61,940 nucleotides of DNA from an uncultured Clostridia bacterium (GCA_947630625.1 CANRIL010000012.1:1-61940), one strand, 5' to 3'. Counted from the first letter of the stretch, positions 50,668-59,520 are shown. A program made the numbers and translations. The notes: generated by a model from the letters alone, not told the origin.

Positions 50668-51198
50668 ATGAAGGACATCTCAAGGCTCGCGGCGGAATGT
50701 ATGGCGGAGCTTGACGCGCTCGGTATAGGATACCGCGCGGTCGCGAGCCTAAAGATCAACGACCGCGCGAAGTGCCGGTGGGGCTCGTGCCTGCCGCTTC
50801 CGGACGGCACGTTTGAGATCAGCATTTCCTACCGGCTGCTCGCCGACGGTGTAGACGACAGCGCGGTCAAGGGCACGATAATACACGAGCTGCTCCATAC
50901 GGTCCCCGGCTGCGCCAACCACGGGAAGCTCTGGCAGTCGTATGCCGCCCTCGTGAACGCGCGGTATCCTCAGTATAATATCAAGCGGACTGCAAGCTTT
51001 GACGAGAAGGGCGTTCCTGCCGAGGACAGGGTCGTCAGGCAGTACACGGCAAAATATAAGATCGTGTGCACGCGCTGCGGCGCGTGCTCATATAGGAAAA
51101 AATCGTCGGCTGTGATATTGCATCCGGAAAAATACCGCTGCGGAAAATGCGGGGGAAGTCTGCGCATTTATGCCTTCAGCGCGCCGGACGGCGAGTGA
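50668..51198 (+). CDS. SprT-like zinc metallopeptidase-fold protein
   Basis: 176 residues: the zincin motif HELLHTVPGCANHG (HExxH with a distal H, near residue 73), followed by a zinc ribbon (CTRCGACSY and CGKCGG). SprT/Spartan-like proteins act near DNA or in protein quality control. The function in clostridia is not known. AAAGGTG precedes the ATG. The 3' end, with its stop codon, is copied once 79 bp downstream. Confidence 0.85.
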   Translation: MKDISRLAAECMAELDALGIGYRAVASLKINDRAKCRWGSCLPLPDGTFEISISYRLLADGVDDSAVKGTIIHELLHTVPGCANHGKLWQSYAALVNARYPQYNIKRTASFDEKGVPAEDRVVRQYTAKYKIVCTRCGACSYRKKSSAVILHPEKYRCGKCGGSLRIYAFSAPDGE

Positions 51199-51292
51199 AC
51201 GCGGCAGCGGTAGAGCACAGCCGAAAAAGCTGGGAGCCTCTCGCATATATGCGCTCAGCGCGCCGGACGGCGAGTGAACGCGGCGGCGGGGG
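51137..51292 (+). repeat. Tandem duplication of the SprT-like gene 3' end
   Basis: Thirty bases around the stop codon (TCAGCGCGCCGG..GCGAGTGAACGCGGC) at 51176-51205 recur exactly at 51255-51284 (offset 79). The homology extends upstream over GAAAATGCGGGGGAAGTCTGCGCATTTATGC with several changes. The second copy lies outside the gene and overlaps the start of the next open frame. Confidence 0.92.
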
Positions 51293-51330
51293 AGCCCTAT
51301 CAAAAAAAATATTTAGAAAAGAGATATCAT

Positions 51331-52101
51331 TTGCGAAAAATATTAGGAAGCAAACGTAAACGGACGATCGTATTCGTCGATTACGAATACTGGTTTTACT
51401 CATATAAGACAATGTTTTCAATGAAGCCCGACCCGATCTCGTGGCGGGACGAGCTCGCCGGAGTATATGACATAGTCGACATCATGGTGTTCGGCGACTT
51501 CACCTCGCCGGAAATGGCGGCGGAGCTTTCGAAGCTGCGGGAGATAACGAGCACGATAATCGAGACGGGGAACACGTTCGGCAGCCACAAAAAGGACATG
51601 ACCGATTTCGTCATGCTCGATTACGTCTATCAGTGCGCCGCGACGCGGCACGACATCGGGCGGTACATACTTTTCACGGGCGACGGACATTTTCAGTCCG
51701 TCGTGCGGTACCTCATACACAAAAAGCGGCGTGAGGTCATCGTCTACGGCATACGCGATTCGTTCAGCAAGCAGCTCCAGACGGCGGCAACGTCGACGGT
51801 CGAGCTGTCGGGCGATGGGGCGTATCAGAGCTGCTGCCGGATGATAATCCGCAATCTCGCGCACGCGGAAAGGGACGATTCGATCATCCCGACGTTCAAC
51901 GGCACGGTAGACGCCGTTTCGCGCGCGAACGACGTGCCGCAGGAACGCGTCCGGACGGCGCTCATACGGCTGATAAACAGCCGCTATATCGTCCACAAAA
52001 ATTACGAAGTCGAAAACGGGAAGACGATCAAGATATTGGCCGCCGACTGGACGCAGCTCGCCTCCGACGGCATGCTTGACGACGTTATGGCGCAAAGATA
52101 A
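51331..52101 (+). CDS. NYN/PIN-like nuclease-fold protein (LabA type)
   Basis: About 256 residues: the NYN domain shows TIVFVDYEYWFYSY at its start, KKDMTDFVMLDYVYQ (near 90) and LFTGDGHFQSVVRYL (near 116), giving the acidic residues of the PIN-like active site. A C-terminal winged-helix-like segment follows. Such proteins cleave RNA. TTG at 51331 with AGAG upstream is preferred. A GTG at 51274 lies inside the copied SprT-like gene end and has no ribosome site. A weak terminator follows. Confidence 0.82.
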   Translation: MRKILGSKRKRTIVFVDYEYWFYSYKTMFSMKPDPISWRDELAGVYDIVDIMVFGDFTSPEMAAELSKLREITSTIIETGNTFGSHKKDMTDFVMLDYVYQCAATRHDIGRYILFTGDGHFQSVVRYLIHKKRREVIVYGIRDSFSKQLQTAATSTVELSGDGAYQSCCRMIIRNLAHAERDDSIIPTFNGTVDAVSRANDVPQERVRTALIRLINSRYIVHKNYEVENGKTIKILAADWTQLASDGMLDDVMAQR

Positions 52102-52107
52102 AAAAAT

Positions 52108-52137
52108 CGCGCCTCACCGTAAAAGTTGGCGCGTTTT
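52108..52137 (+). terminator. Terminator after the NYN gene
   Basis: CGCGCC (52108-52113) pairs with GGCGCG (52128-52133), then TTTT. A second hairpin CCCC..GGGG (52179-52195) with AAATTTTTT follows 45 bp later and may be a second terminator or the leader of the next gene. Confidence 0.65.
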
Positions 52138-52231
52138 GCTGTTTTGACTCGCGCGGATCGGGCAATAATCAAAAAAGACCCCGATGTTTTAGGGGGAAAT
52201 TTTTTGACGGCTTGACCGCGGAGGCGAATTT

Positions 52232-53317
52232 GTGACGGACGAGAAAACCGAAGGCAGAAGACGGGCGATCATAAATATAATTTATTATGCCGTCGCCGCG
52301 GCGGCGGTCTATTTCGCGTTCAGGTTCGCGGTCGGCTTTCTTCTGCCGTTTTTTGCCGCGTACCTCATCGCCGCAGCCCTTCGCCCGCTCGCCGCGACAG
52401 TTTCAAAAGTGACGCATATGAAATACAAGTGGGCGTCGCTTTTGATCGTTATTTTGTTTTACTGCACGGTCGGGGCGATCGTGTTCATCATCTGCGCGGA
52501 GCTCGTCGATCTCGCGGGCGAATTTATACCGAAGATACCGGAGATATATTCGTCAAAGATCGAGCCGCAGCTGAGGTCGCTGCTCGCAAGCGTGATGGGC
52601 GTGCCGGACGATCCGGACAAATCGCTCGCCTCGATGCTCGCCGGGCTGTCTGACGTGATATCGTCCGTCGGGACGATTTTGACCTCGCTTTCGTCGTGGG
52701 CGGTCGAAAGAGTCTCCGCGTTCGCGATGTCGATGCCGGCGTTTCTCGTCAAAACGGTGTTCGCCGTCGTCGCGTCGTTTTATTTCGTCGCCGACCATGA
52801 AACGCTCGGCGGATTTGTGATGCGGCAGTTTTCGGAGGGGACGCGGGAGAGGGTGCGCGCGGCGAGGTCTGCCGTGCGGGAGATACTGCTCTCGTATCTG
52901 CGCTCGTATGCAGTCATTATGGGGATAACGTTTTTAGAGCTGACGGCGTCGTTTTTGATTTTGCAGGTGCGCGGCGCTATTTTGCTTGCGGCGCTGATCG
53001 CGGTATTCGATATACTCCCCGTCGTCGGAACGGGGACGATCCTTTTGCCGTGGATCGCGGTCGAGGTGTTTGTCAACGCGAATTACGGCTTCGCCGTCGG
53101 GCTCGCCGTCGCATACGTCGTGATCTTCATCGTCCGAAATATCATGGAGCCGAAGATCGTCGGTCACGGCGTCGGGCTGCACCCGCTCGTGACGCTGATC
53201 GCGATGTTCGTCGGAACGGCGCTTTTCGGATTCGTCGGCCTTTTCGGTCTGCCGATTGCGACCGCCCTCCTCGTTGAACTCAACGATAAAGGCGTCATAA
53301 AGCTTTTCGAAAAATAA
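52232..53317 (+). CDS. ytvI: AI-2E/YtvI-type transporter family membrane protein
   Basis: 361 residues with about eight membrane helices and the AI-2E exporter family pattern (helix pairs at both ends, a soluble loop of ~80 residues between them, and FDILPVVGTGTILLPWIAVE near 250). YtvI is a sporulation membrane protein in Bacillus. Other members export small molecules. The GTG start follows GGAGG. It is convergent with spoIIE across a strong bidirectional terminator. The exact role is inferred from family only. Confidence 0.85.
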   Translation: MTDEKTEGRRRAIINIIYYAVAAAAVYFAFRFAVGFLLPFFAAYLIAAALRPLAATVSKVTHMKYKWASLLIVILFYCTVGAIVFIICAELVDLAGEFIPKIPEIYSSKIEPQLRSLLASVMGVPDDPDKSLASMLAGLSDVISSVGTILTSLSSWAVERVSAFAMSMPAFLVKTVFAVVASFYFVADHETLGGFVMRQFSEGTRERVRAARSAVREILLSYLRSYAVIMGITFLELTASFLILQVRGAILLAALIAVFDILPVVGTGTILLPWIAVEVFVNANYGFAVGLAVAYVVIFIVRNIMEPKIVGHGVGLHPLVTLIAMFVGTALFGFVGLFGLPIATALLVELNDKGVIKLFEK

Positions 53318-53404
53318 AGCGCCCCCCGAACTCATAATCAATTACCCGTACCCCAAAAAATTCAAATCCTAAGCCCCATCAATAAAAGCTTTTGAAAAGG
53401 GGGC

Positions 53405-53442
53405 GCGGGGGAGAAACTTTTCCCGAAAAGTTTCTCCCCCGC
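53405..53442. terminator. Strong bidirectional terminator
   Basis: A 17-bp perfect stem (53405-53421 with 53426-53442) with a four-base loop lies between the convergent ytvI-like and spoIIE genes. T-rich bases flank it on both sides (ATTATTTTA; CCCCCTTTTC on the minus strand). Confidence 0.9.
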
Positions 53443-53448
53443 ATTATT

Positions 53449-55857
53449 TTACGCCCCCCAATCCTCCTCTCTCGGGGGCTTGCAGATGCGGATGGCGCAG
53501 ACGGTTGCGTCGTCGTCTCTGCCGGAGCGGCGTTCCGCTTCGCGGATGATGGCGGCCGCGGTGGCGGCGGCGGGTCTGTCGGAGGATGCGGACAGGAGCG
53601 AATATAGCCACGCGCAGTCCTCCTCATTTTTCGTGATCCCGTCCGAGACGAGAACAACGAGGTCGCCGGGACTGAGATTGATCGAAGTTTCCTCCGCGTC
53701 GAGCGCGCGCATTATGCCGACGGGGATCGTCCGCGAGCTGATCTTGTATACGTTCGTGCCGCGGACGACGTATGACGGCGCGGCGCCGCTCTTGATGAAT
53801 CTCGCGCTCCCGCTCACAAGGTCAAATTCAAAGAGATCGACGGTGGAGGAACATTCGGAACCGCGCGCGCGGAGGAAGCAGTTCAACATCTTGAGCGTGA
53901 CGGAGGCGGAATTGCCGGCGGACATCATCTTTTCGATGAAAAGCGTGCACATCCCGGACGTGAGCGCCGCCTCGCGCCCGCTGCCCATCCCGTCGCACAG
54001 AAGCGCGCAATAGCGGTCGTCGCGGCATTCAAAGCTTACGGCGGCGTCGCCGTTCGCGGCGCTCTCGTCCTTTTTTGACTGCGCCTGCTCGAATCCCGCG
54101 CTGAACGAACGGACGCTTTTCAGTGTCGCGTTGACGTACGCACCCGACAGCTCAAATTCCGGCGCGGAAAATCTCCCGCCGCACGCGCGCTCCGCGAGCT
54201 GACGAAGGTCGTCCTCCCCGATGTGGAGCCCCGACAGCTTTATGTCAGAGATAAATACGGTGCGCCGCCGCTCGCCGAATACGCAGACGCGGCGCGCGCT
54301 GATCCTGTTCTGCCGCAAAAGCTCGTGAAGGCGCGTCGAGAGGGAAGAGTTGATCTCGTATTCGCCCTCGCGCTGGGAGATCACGTCGCGCAGAACGGCG
54401 GACATCGCGCTGTAATCAAACGCCATGATCTCCGTTTTGTCGCGTTCGATCAACCCCTCCAAAAGCTTCGCGTACCCGCGGTTGATCTTCTCAACGATCG
54501 CGCCCGGCTGGGAGCAGTTGTCGTAAAGCTCCGCCGGAATGTCGTCGTCCGTTATGACGCCCGCGGTGCGGAGCGTTTCGGTCAGTTTTGAGATCGCGTC
54601 CGACATCTCGGAGGCGTGCTCGACCCAGCAGACCTCGCGCGAACGGCATTTTCGGCAGAGCGCCGCGCTCTCAGTCTCGGCGATCTGCTTTATGTCGTAG
54701 CTGCTCGGACGGCGAAGCTTGTCCGAGAGGCGGAATAACATCTCGGACATGCCGGAAAACGCCTCCGCCTCGGCGCTGATGTGGTCGTTCACATCAGCTC
54801 CGCGCCCGCGCTCCAGAGCGAGCAGTGCCTCGCCGGGAACTTGTTCGTCCGATTTGGCGGGCTTCTTTACGGCGAGAACGTCCGAGGCGAAGAGCGCGGC
54901 GGTCAGAATGCCGCCCGCAACAAGACCGGGCGCGGTCGAAAGCACGAGTTTGTAGCCCCCGGCGTATACGGTAAACGACAGTGATACCATGACCGATATT
55001 GAGATCGCAAAATACGGCGACACGCGGTAGAGCAGCCCCGAGGCGATGGCGGCGAGCGCGAATATCGGAACGAGCGGGACCGGCAGCGCGAGCCCGCAGA
55101 ATATGCCGAGCACCGCGCCCTTGACGGTGCCGCGGCTCAGCGACGCATATTGAACGAGAACGAACGCGGCGACGACGGAGAGGTCTATCGACAGCGGCGC
55201 GATGCCGCGCAGCGCGAATATTATCGACACGGCGACAGCGCCCTCACCGGCGTCGCGGTAAATGCGCAAAAACGACTCCTTTTTCTCGGTCAGCGCGCCG
55301 TAATAAAGCAGCGTCAACGCCGGGCAGAGCGTGCACATGAGAATAAAATTGCCGAGCGAGGCGAAGGAAAATCCGCCCGAAATGGCGGAATACGCGCCGA
55401 GGGACGCGCCGCTTATGACGGATATCGCCATACGAACGCGAAGCGACCCTTCGGGAATGCGGCGGCTCGTCCGCTCCTCGCCGTCATAGAGCACACCCGC
55501 GAGCAGGCGAAGGATGAGCGAGAGCGTGTACGCGGCGAGGCTGATCAGCACGTCGCGCCCGTCAACGAGCACGCGCAGAACGGCTCCCGCATATGCCCAT
55601 ACCATCGTCTGCCCGCACGCGGCGAAAAACGAAACGCCGAACGGGTACGCGTCGAGCACAATGCCGCACCCGGCGAGCATGAAGGCGGTCACCATGTGGA
55701 GCACCGGCTTCAGTATGCGCAGAAGCGGCGGCGAGATCAGCATGTCCCGTCCGTGCGCCCCTGTGAGCACATCCGATATTTCCGACCTGAACCCTGACGC
55801 TTTCTCCTTCAAACGGCTCCACCGCGCCGCGTTTTTTTTCGAATCTTCCTTATTCAC
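53449..55857 (-). CDS. spoIIE: Stage II sporulation protein E
   Basis: 802 residues: about ten membrane helices in the first ~330 residues, a linker domain, and a C-terminal PP2C phosphatase with LLCDGMGSGREA (near 612), LVSDGITKNEED (near 745) and DDDATVCAIRI (near 783), the Mn/Mg ligands. SpoIIE dephosphorylates SpoIIAA to activate sigma-F and also acts at the polar septum. The gene indicates that the organism forms endospores or did so recently. It stands alone as a transcription unit. No clear Spo0A box was found upstream. Confidence 0.95.
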   Translation of the reverse strand: MNKEDSKKNAARWSRLKEKASGFRSEISDVLTGAHGRDMLISPPLLRILKPVLHMVTAFMLAGCGIVLDAYPFGVSFFAACGQTMVWAYAGAVLRVLVDGRDVLISLAAYTLSLILRLLAGVLYDGEERTSRRIPEGSLRVRMAISVISGASLGAYSAISGGFSFASLGNFILMCTLCPALTLLYYGALTEKKESFLRIYRDAGEGAVAVSIIFALRGIAPLSIDLSVVAAFVLVQYASLSRGTVKGAVLGIFCGLALPVPLVPIFALAAIASGLLYRVSPYFAISISVMVSLSFTVYAGGYKLVLSTAPGLVAGGILTAALFASDVLAVKKPAKSDEQVPGEALLALERGRGADVNDHISAEAEAFSGMSEMLFRLSDKLRRPSSYDIKQIAETESAALCRKCRSREVCWVEHASEMSDAISKLTETLRTAGVITDDDIPAELYDNCSQPGAIVEKINRGYAKLLEGLIERDKTEIMAFDYSAMSAVLRDVISQREGEYEINSSLSTRLHELLRQNRISARRVCVFGERRRTVFISDIKLSGLHIGEDDLRQLAERACGGRFSAPEFELSGAYVNATLKSVRSFSAGFEQAQSKKDESAANGDAAVSFECRDDRYCALLCDGMGSGREAALTSGMCTLFIEKMMSAGNSASVTLKMLNCFLRARGSECSSTVDLFEFDLVSGSARFIKSGAAPSYVVRGTNVYKISSRTIPVGIMRALDAEETSINLSPGDLVVLVSDGITKNEEDCAWLYSLLSASSDRPAAATAAAIIREAERRSGRDDDATVCAIRICKPPREEDWGA

Positions 55858-56112
55858 TTTGACATCCGTCCTTTATGTTATTTTCCATACGGTGAATAAC
55901 ATTTTATAACGCGCGGGGCGCTTTGTCGGTCGAAGGCGGCGTGTCGGGGCGGGGAAGTTTTGCGGCCACCCATAGCGGGGAGTCGGCGGAAATGTCGGCG
56001 CGGTTCAATTTCCCGCGAGAGGAATAGCGACTCCGCGGGAAAACTATGCGCCGGCGTGCGGATATTATCGGACGAAAGACAAAAAGCGACGCCCGCCGCG
56101 CGTGTTTTGCTC
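55858..56112. other. Spacer upstream of spoIIE
   Basis: No gene is supported. An AT-rich stretch (55875-55905) could hold the spoIIE promoter, but no clear -35/-10 pair or Spo0A box is seen. The rest is GC-rich without obvious repeats until 56113. Confidence 0.4.
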
Positions 56113-56260
56113 GCCCGGCGGGCGGGTGTTGTTGATTTTTGAAAAAGCGCGGGACGGACGACCGGTCAAATTCGCAGTCGGGAACGCCCGGCGGGCGGGT
56201 GCAGTCGGATTTTGTGAAAGCGCTGGGCGGTCATTTCCGCCTGCCGTGCCGGTCGAATGT
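56113..56260 (-). repeat. Degenerate copy of the SdpI-like gene 3' end
   Basis: CGCCCGGCGGGCGGGTG occurs at 56113 and 56185 (72 bp apart), each followed by GATTTTTGAAA or GATTTTGTGAAA and GCGC. The unit continues into the end of the SdpI-like gene: CCGGTCAAATTCGCAGTCGGG in the spacer matches CCGGTCGAATGTGCGGTCGAG in the coding end, so one copy lies across the stop codon and one beyond it. Confidence 0.8.
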
Positions 56261-56614
56261 GCGGTCGAGCGCGCGCTCCGTTTTGGCGAGCGGGATAAAC
56301 ATGACCGCGATCTCAATAAATACGGCGACGCTCATCGCGACGGCGAAGCCGTCCGCATCCGGGATGAGCGCGGCGGCGATCGAGAGCGCGGCGAGGTCAG
56401 CCGGGATCATGCAGAGCCCGAAATAAAACCAGAGCCTGCCGCAGTATTTGTGCGCGAACTCCCACGTCTCGCGGCTTTTCATCGAGCGGCGCGTCCTGTA
56501 ACCGAAAAACGCGTTTATTTCCTTCGGCGCACGCTTCATAAAGTACGCCCCGAAGCCGATCATTGTGAGCGGGACGATCAGCGACACGGCAAACGACCAG
56601 ATATAGCCTCCCAT
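56231..56614 (-). CDS. SdpI-family membrane protein
   Basis: 127 residues with three to four membrane helices and the SdpI/YhfL signature GYRTRRSMKSRETWEFAHKY (near 38-57). SdpI protects against the SdpC toxin and controls SdpR in Bacillus. Most family members have unknown roles. No sdpR or toxin gene is nearby. An AGGAGGGG site precedes the ATG. Its 3' end seems duplicated in the gap that follows. Confidence 0.85.
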   Translation of the reverse strand: MGGYIWSFAVSLIVPLTMIGFGAYFMKRAPKEINAFFGYRTRRSMKSRETWEFAHKYCGRLWFYFGLCMIPADLAALSIAAALIPDADGFAVAMSVAVFIEIAVMFIPLAKTERALDRTFDRHGRRK

Positions 56615-56647
56615 GTTTCCCCTCCTATATAGGAAATTGCGGCGAGG

Positions 56648-56691
56648 GGGAAGCCTTTCACGAAAAGCTTCCCCCCGAAAGATTTTTTATT
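56648..56691. terminator. Hairpin between hflC and the SdpI-like gene
   Basis: GGGGGAAGC (56648-56656) pairs with GCTTCCCCC (56669-56677), with an inner TTTC/GAAA pair. On the plus strand it is followed by GATTTTTT. On the minus strand (the hflC direction) no U-tract follows, so its role in ending hflKC is uncertain. Its sequence resembles the terminator at 53405-53442. Confidence 0.45.
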
Positions 56692-57607
56692 CGGCTGTGC
56701 TGTCGCCCTCGCCGTTCAGCATGGAACCGATCAAAAGGCGGCCGAGCTCGGAGTCGCGGCCGAGTATGACGACCTTTTCATTCCCGTTGAGGGAAGCCTT
56801 GAGCGCGTCGAGCGCGCGGACGAATTCATAGAAGTCCTTCTTGTCGTCCGTGTCGTATGCCTCCGCAAGCAGACGCATATATTCGGCTTCGCCCTCCGCC
56901 TCGATCGCGGCGGCCTCCGCCTCGGCATTGGAGATGATGATGTTGACCTGCTTGTCAACGTCGTTCCTGATGAGCGACGCCTGATATTGACCGTTCGCCG
57001 TATATTCGGCGGCGATCCTCTCGCGGTCGGAGATCATGCGCTCGTAAACGGCCTGTTCGTTGTCCTCCGGCAAATCGAAGCGCTTGATCTTCACGTCTAT
57101 GACATTGATCCCGTAGACCTTCGCGTCCTCGGCGACATCGGTCGTTATTCCGGCGTATATGTCGTTGCGCTCGCTCGCGTCCTCGCGGTTGATGATGTCG
57201 TCCTGCGCGAGCGTGCCCATCAGGTTCTTGAGCGCGTTATACGTCAGCGCGTTCAGGCGCGTTTCGGCGGCGCTTATCGTGCCGAGCGTCTGATAGAACA
57301 CCTGCGGGTCGGCGATCTTCCAGGTCAGGTAGCTGTCGACCGTCATGCTCTTCTGGTCGGAGGTCAGAACGTCTGACGGGGGAATGTCGTAAAGCAGCAC
57401 GGTGTCGGGGAAGCGGCGCACTTCGTCAACGAACGGTATCTTGAAATGAAGCCCCGCTTCATCGGTGACCGATTCGATGCGCGAGAATCTGAACACGCAG
57501 ACGTATTCGTTCTCGGCAACTGTATAAAAGCTGTTGAATGCCACAATTATCGCAGCTACAGCTAAAACGGCGAGCAGGACGAGAGTGATCTTTTTGCCCT
57601 TTTTCAT
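56687..57607 (-). CDS. hflC: Protease modulator HflC (SPFH/band-7)
   Basis: 306 residues: one N-terminal membrane helix (LVLLAVLAVAAIIVAFNSF), an SPFH domain and a coiled region rich in AEAEAAAIEAEGEAEY (near 230-245), as in HflC. It forms a large membrane cage with HflK that controls FtsH protease. It starts 2 bp after hflK ends, so translation is probably coupled. ftsH is not in the window. Confidence 0.92.
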   Translation of the reverse strand: MKKGKKITLVLLAVLAVAAIIVAFNSFYTVAENEYVCVFRFSRIESVTDEAGLHFKIPFVDEVRRFPDTVLLYDIPPSDVLTSDQKSMTVDSYLTWKIADPQVFYQTLGTISAAETRLNALTYNALKNLMGTLAQDDIINREDASERNDIYAGITTDVAEDAKVYGINVIDVKIKRFDLPEDNEQAVYERMISDRERIAAEYTANGQYQASLIRNDVDKQVNIIISNAEAEAAAIEAEGEAEYMRLLAEAYDTDDKKDFYEFVRALDALKASLNGNEKVVILGRDSELGRLLIGSMLNGEGDSTAE

Positions 57608-57609
57608 CT

Positions 57610-58620
57610 TCAGTTGTCCTCCTTTGTCGTTGTCGTGTTAGAGGTGTCGACAGTACCGGCGGTCGCGTCAGCCACAAGGCTGTCGAGCGGCAGGAGCTTT
57701 GAAACTCCGCCTTCGGACGTGTCGATATAGAGCTTGACGCCCGGAAGCACTTCGGAGATCGCCTCGTAGTACATGCGGATTCGCGTGATCTCAGGGTCGT
57801 TCTGGTACTGGGAATACATCGCCGTGAACATCGCGACAGCTTCCTTCGCCTCGTTTATGCGGCTCTGTTTCAGGTATTCGGCGTTCTGTAAGAGCGCGTC
57901 CGCCTGAGCCTCTGCCGCGGGGATTTTCTCGTTCTGGTAAGCCTCTGCCTGGTTGATGACACGCTCGGCGGACTGCTTCGCAGTTTCGACCGCCTTGAAC
58001 GCCGCCGTGACCGTATCCGTCGGCGGTTCGCTGTCCTGGATCGAGATGTTGGTCAGCACGAGGCCGATATCGTATTTTTCAAGCTGAGAGGTGACAAGGT
58101 CCTGTATCTGTATCTGCATCTCGGTGCGCCCCGTTGTAAGCGCGCTGTCGACATCCGTCGAGCCGACGACGGAGCGGAGCTGGCTCTGGACGAGGTTTTT
58201 CAGGATCGTGTCGGCGTCGTAGGAGTTGTAAAGGTATTTGATCGGGTCGGAGATCTTATATTCGACAAAGAAGTCGATGTTGATTATGTTGTAGTCTCCG
58301 GTGATCATCTTGCTTTCGTCGTCAACGGAAACGTCAACGTTTCCGTCTGATTTGTAGCCGATCTCGATCTTGCGGTAGACGTTTACGGGGACGGGCGTCA
58401 CGCGCTGGATGCCGAACGGAAGCTTGAAGTGCATTCCGGCGTCCGCCGTGCCCGTCACTTTGCCGAACGTGGTGATGACCGCCTGCTCCTGTTCGTCTAC
58501 GGTGAACCAGCAGCTCGCCGCCAGCCCCGCGACAAATATCACCGCGACCGCGATCAATACGTACCGCTTGATCTTTTTCATATCGGGCAGCTTTTTTGTC
58601 TTGTCAAAGAAGTCGCTCAT
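57610..58620 (-). CDS. hflK: Protease modulator HflK (SPFH/band-7)
   Basis: 336 residues: a short cytoplasmic N terminus, one membrane helix (YVLIAVAVIFVAGLAASCWF, near 21-40), then the SPFH domain (EQAVITTFGKVTGTADAGMHFKLPF near 47) and a long coiled coil with PAAEAQADALLQNAEYLK (near 231). With HflC it forms the FtsH-controlling cage. It has a strong promoter of its own and is followed directly by hflC. The N-terminal glycine-rich part of proteobacterial HflK is missing, as in other Firmicutes. Confidence 0.93.
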   Translation of the reverse strand: MSDFFDKTKKLPDMKKIKRYVLIAVAVIFVAGLAASCWFTVDEQEQAVITTFGKVTGTADAGMHFKLPFGIQRVTPVPVNVYRKIEIGYKSDGNVDVSVDDESKMITGDYNIINIDFFVEYKISDPIKYLYNSYDADTILKNLVQSQLRSVVGSTDVDSALTTGRTEMQIQIQDLVTSQLEKYDIGLVLTNISIQDSEPPTDTVTAAFKAVETAKQSAERVINQAEAYQNEKIPAAEAQADALLQNAEYLKQSRINEAKEAVAMFTAMYSQYQNDPEITRIRMYYEAISEVLPGVKLYIDTSEGGVSKLLPLDSLVADATAGTVDTSNTTTTKEDN

Positions 58621-58684
58621 GTTTTGAGTGTACCTTGCCTTTCATAAAGCGATAAATCGGATGCTTTTTGCATCTGTTGAAAAT

Positions 58685-58713
58685 AGTATACCACGCGTTC
58701 ACGTGATTGTCAA
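58685..58713 (-). promoter_or_regulatory. Promoter of hflK-hflC
   Basis: TTGACA (58708-58713), 17 bp, TATACT (58685-58690) on the minus strand, with the extended -10 TGG. A small hairpin GATGC/GCATC (58660-58674) lies at the 5' end of the transcript. Confidence 0.88.
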
Positions 58714-58848
58714 TAGTATTCCGCGGAAAAATCAAAAAATTTTCAGGCGCATGATCTGGGTGCGTCTCCAGTCGGGCAGAGAGATGAAATTCTATGATGT
58801 CATCCCCGTAGAATAAAAATTTCACAACAGCGATATTGCCGACATCCC

Positions 58849-58877
58849 TTGCGCGCCGCCGCGCCCGAATGTATAAT
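58849..58877 (+). promoter_or_regulatory. Promoter of tadA
   Basis: TTGCGC (58849-58854), 17 bp, TATAAT (58872-58877), 36 bp before the preferred start. It is divergent from hflK. Confidence 0.75.
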
Positions 58878-58912
58878 AGTATCGGATAAAAAAGAGATGG
58901 ATGGGCGGATAT

Positions 58913-59377
58913 ATGGCTGACGAGCGGGATATATTTTTCATGCGGGAGGCGCTGAGGCTCGCCGACGCGGCGGAGGCGGCGGGGGAAGTTCCTGTCGGCT
59001 GCGTCATCGTTTACGGCGGGGAGATCATAGCTCGCGGGAGAAACGCGAGGGAAGAGGAGCGCCATGCGCTTTGCCACGCGGAGATCGCGGCGATAGACGC
59101 GGCGTGCCGCGCGCGCGGCGGCTGGCGGCTCTCCGGCTGCACGCTGTATGTGACGCTTGAGCCGTGCCCGATGTGCTCCGGCGCGATATTGAACGCGCGG
59201 ATAGACCGAGTCGTATACGGCGCGAAGGACCCGTCGATGGGCGCGCTCGGCAGCGTACTCAACATGTGCTCGTACCCGCTCGGCAGGCGTCCGGAGGTCG
59301 TCTCCGGCGTGCTCGCCGACGAATGCTCCGCGAGGCTGAGGCGCTTTTTTGCCTCCCGCCGCCGAACGGAGGGATGA
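58913..59377 (+). CDS. tadA: tRNA-adenosine deaminase TadA
   Basis: 154 residues of the cytidine/deoxycytidylate deaminase fold with the zinc and catalytic motifs HAEIAAIDAA (near 54) and PCPMCSGAI (near 84). TadA makes inosine at the wobble base of tRNA-Arg(ACG). The ATG at 58913 follows GGGCGG. An ATG at 58901 is in frame and adds four residues. It is a single-gene unit, and a repeat starts at its stop codon. Confidence 0.95.
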   Translation: MADERDIFFMREALRLADAAEAAGEVPVGCVIVYGGEIIARGRNAREEERHALCHAEIAAIDAACRARGGWRLSGCTLYVTLEPCPMCSGAILNARIDRVVYGAKDPSMGALGSVLNMCSYPLGRRPEVVSGVLADECSARLRRFFASRRRTEG

Positions 59378-59520
59378 TATAAAATCAGCGCCCGATCGCG
59401 CGCCCGCCGGTCGTATTATGACCCCGACAAAGCCGCATCATGCGTCATACAAAATCGAAAACCCCGAACGGTCGCCGCGAGCCGCACCATGCGCCATACA
59501 AAATCGAAAGTCCCACCCAC
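59375..59520 (+). repeat. ~49-bp repeat after tadA, decaying
   Basis: CCGCATCATGCGTCATACAA near 59433 returns as CCGCACCATGCGCCATACAA near 59482 (49 bp apart). Both share AAAATCGAAA. A weaker first copy (GATATAAAATCAG) spans the tadA stop codon. Confidence 0.78.

Noticed and set aside
55900..55960. Spo0A box upstream of spoIIE
   Set aside because: TGTCGGT and TGTCGGG are present but differ from the TGTCGAA consensus, and the spacing to a -10 is not convincing.
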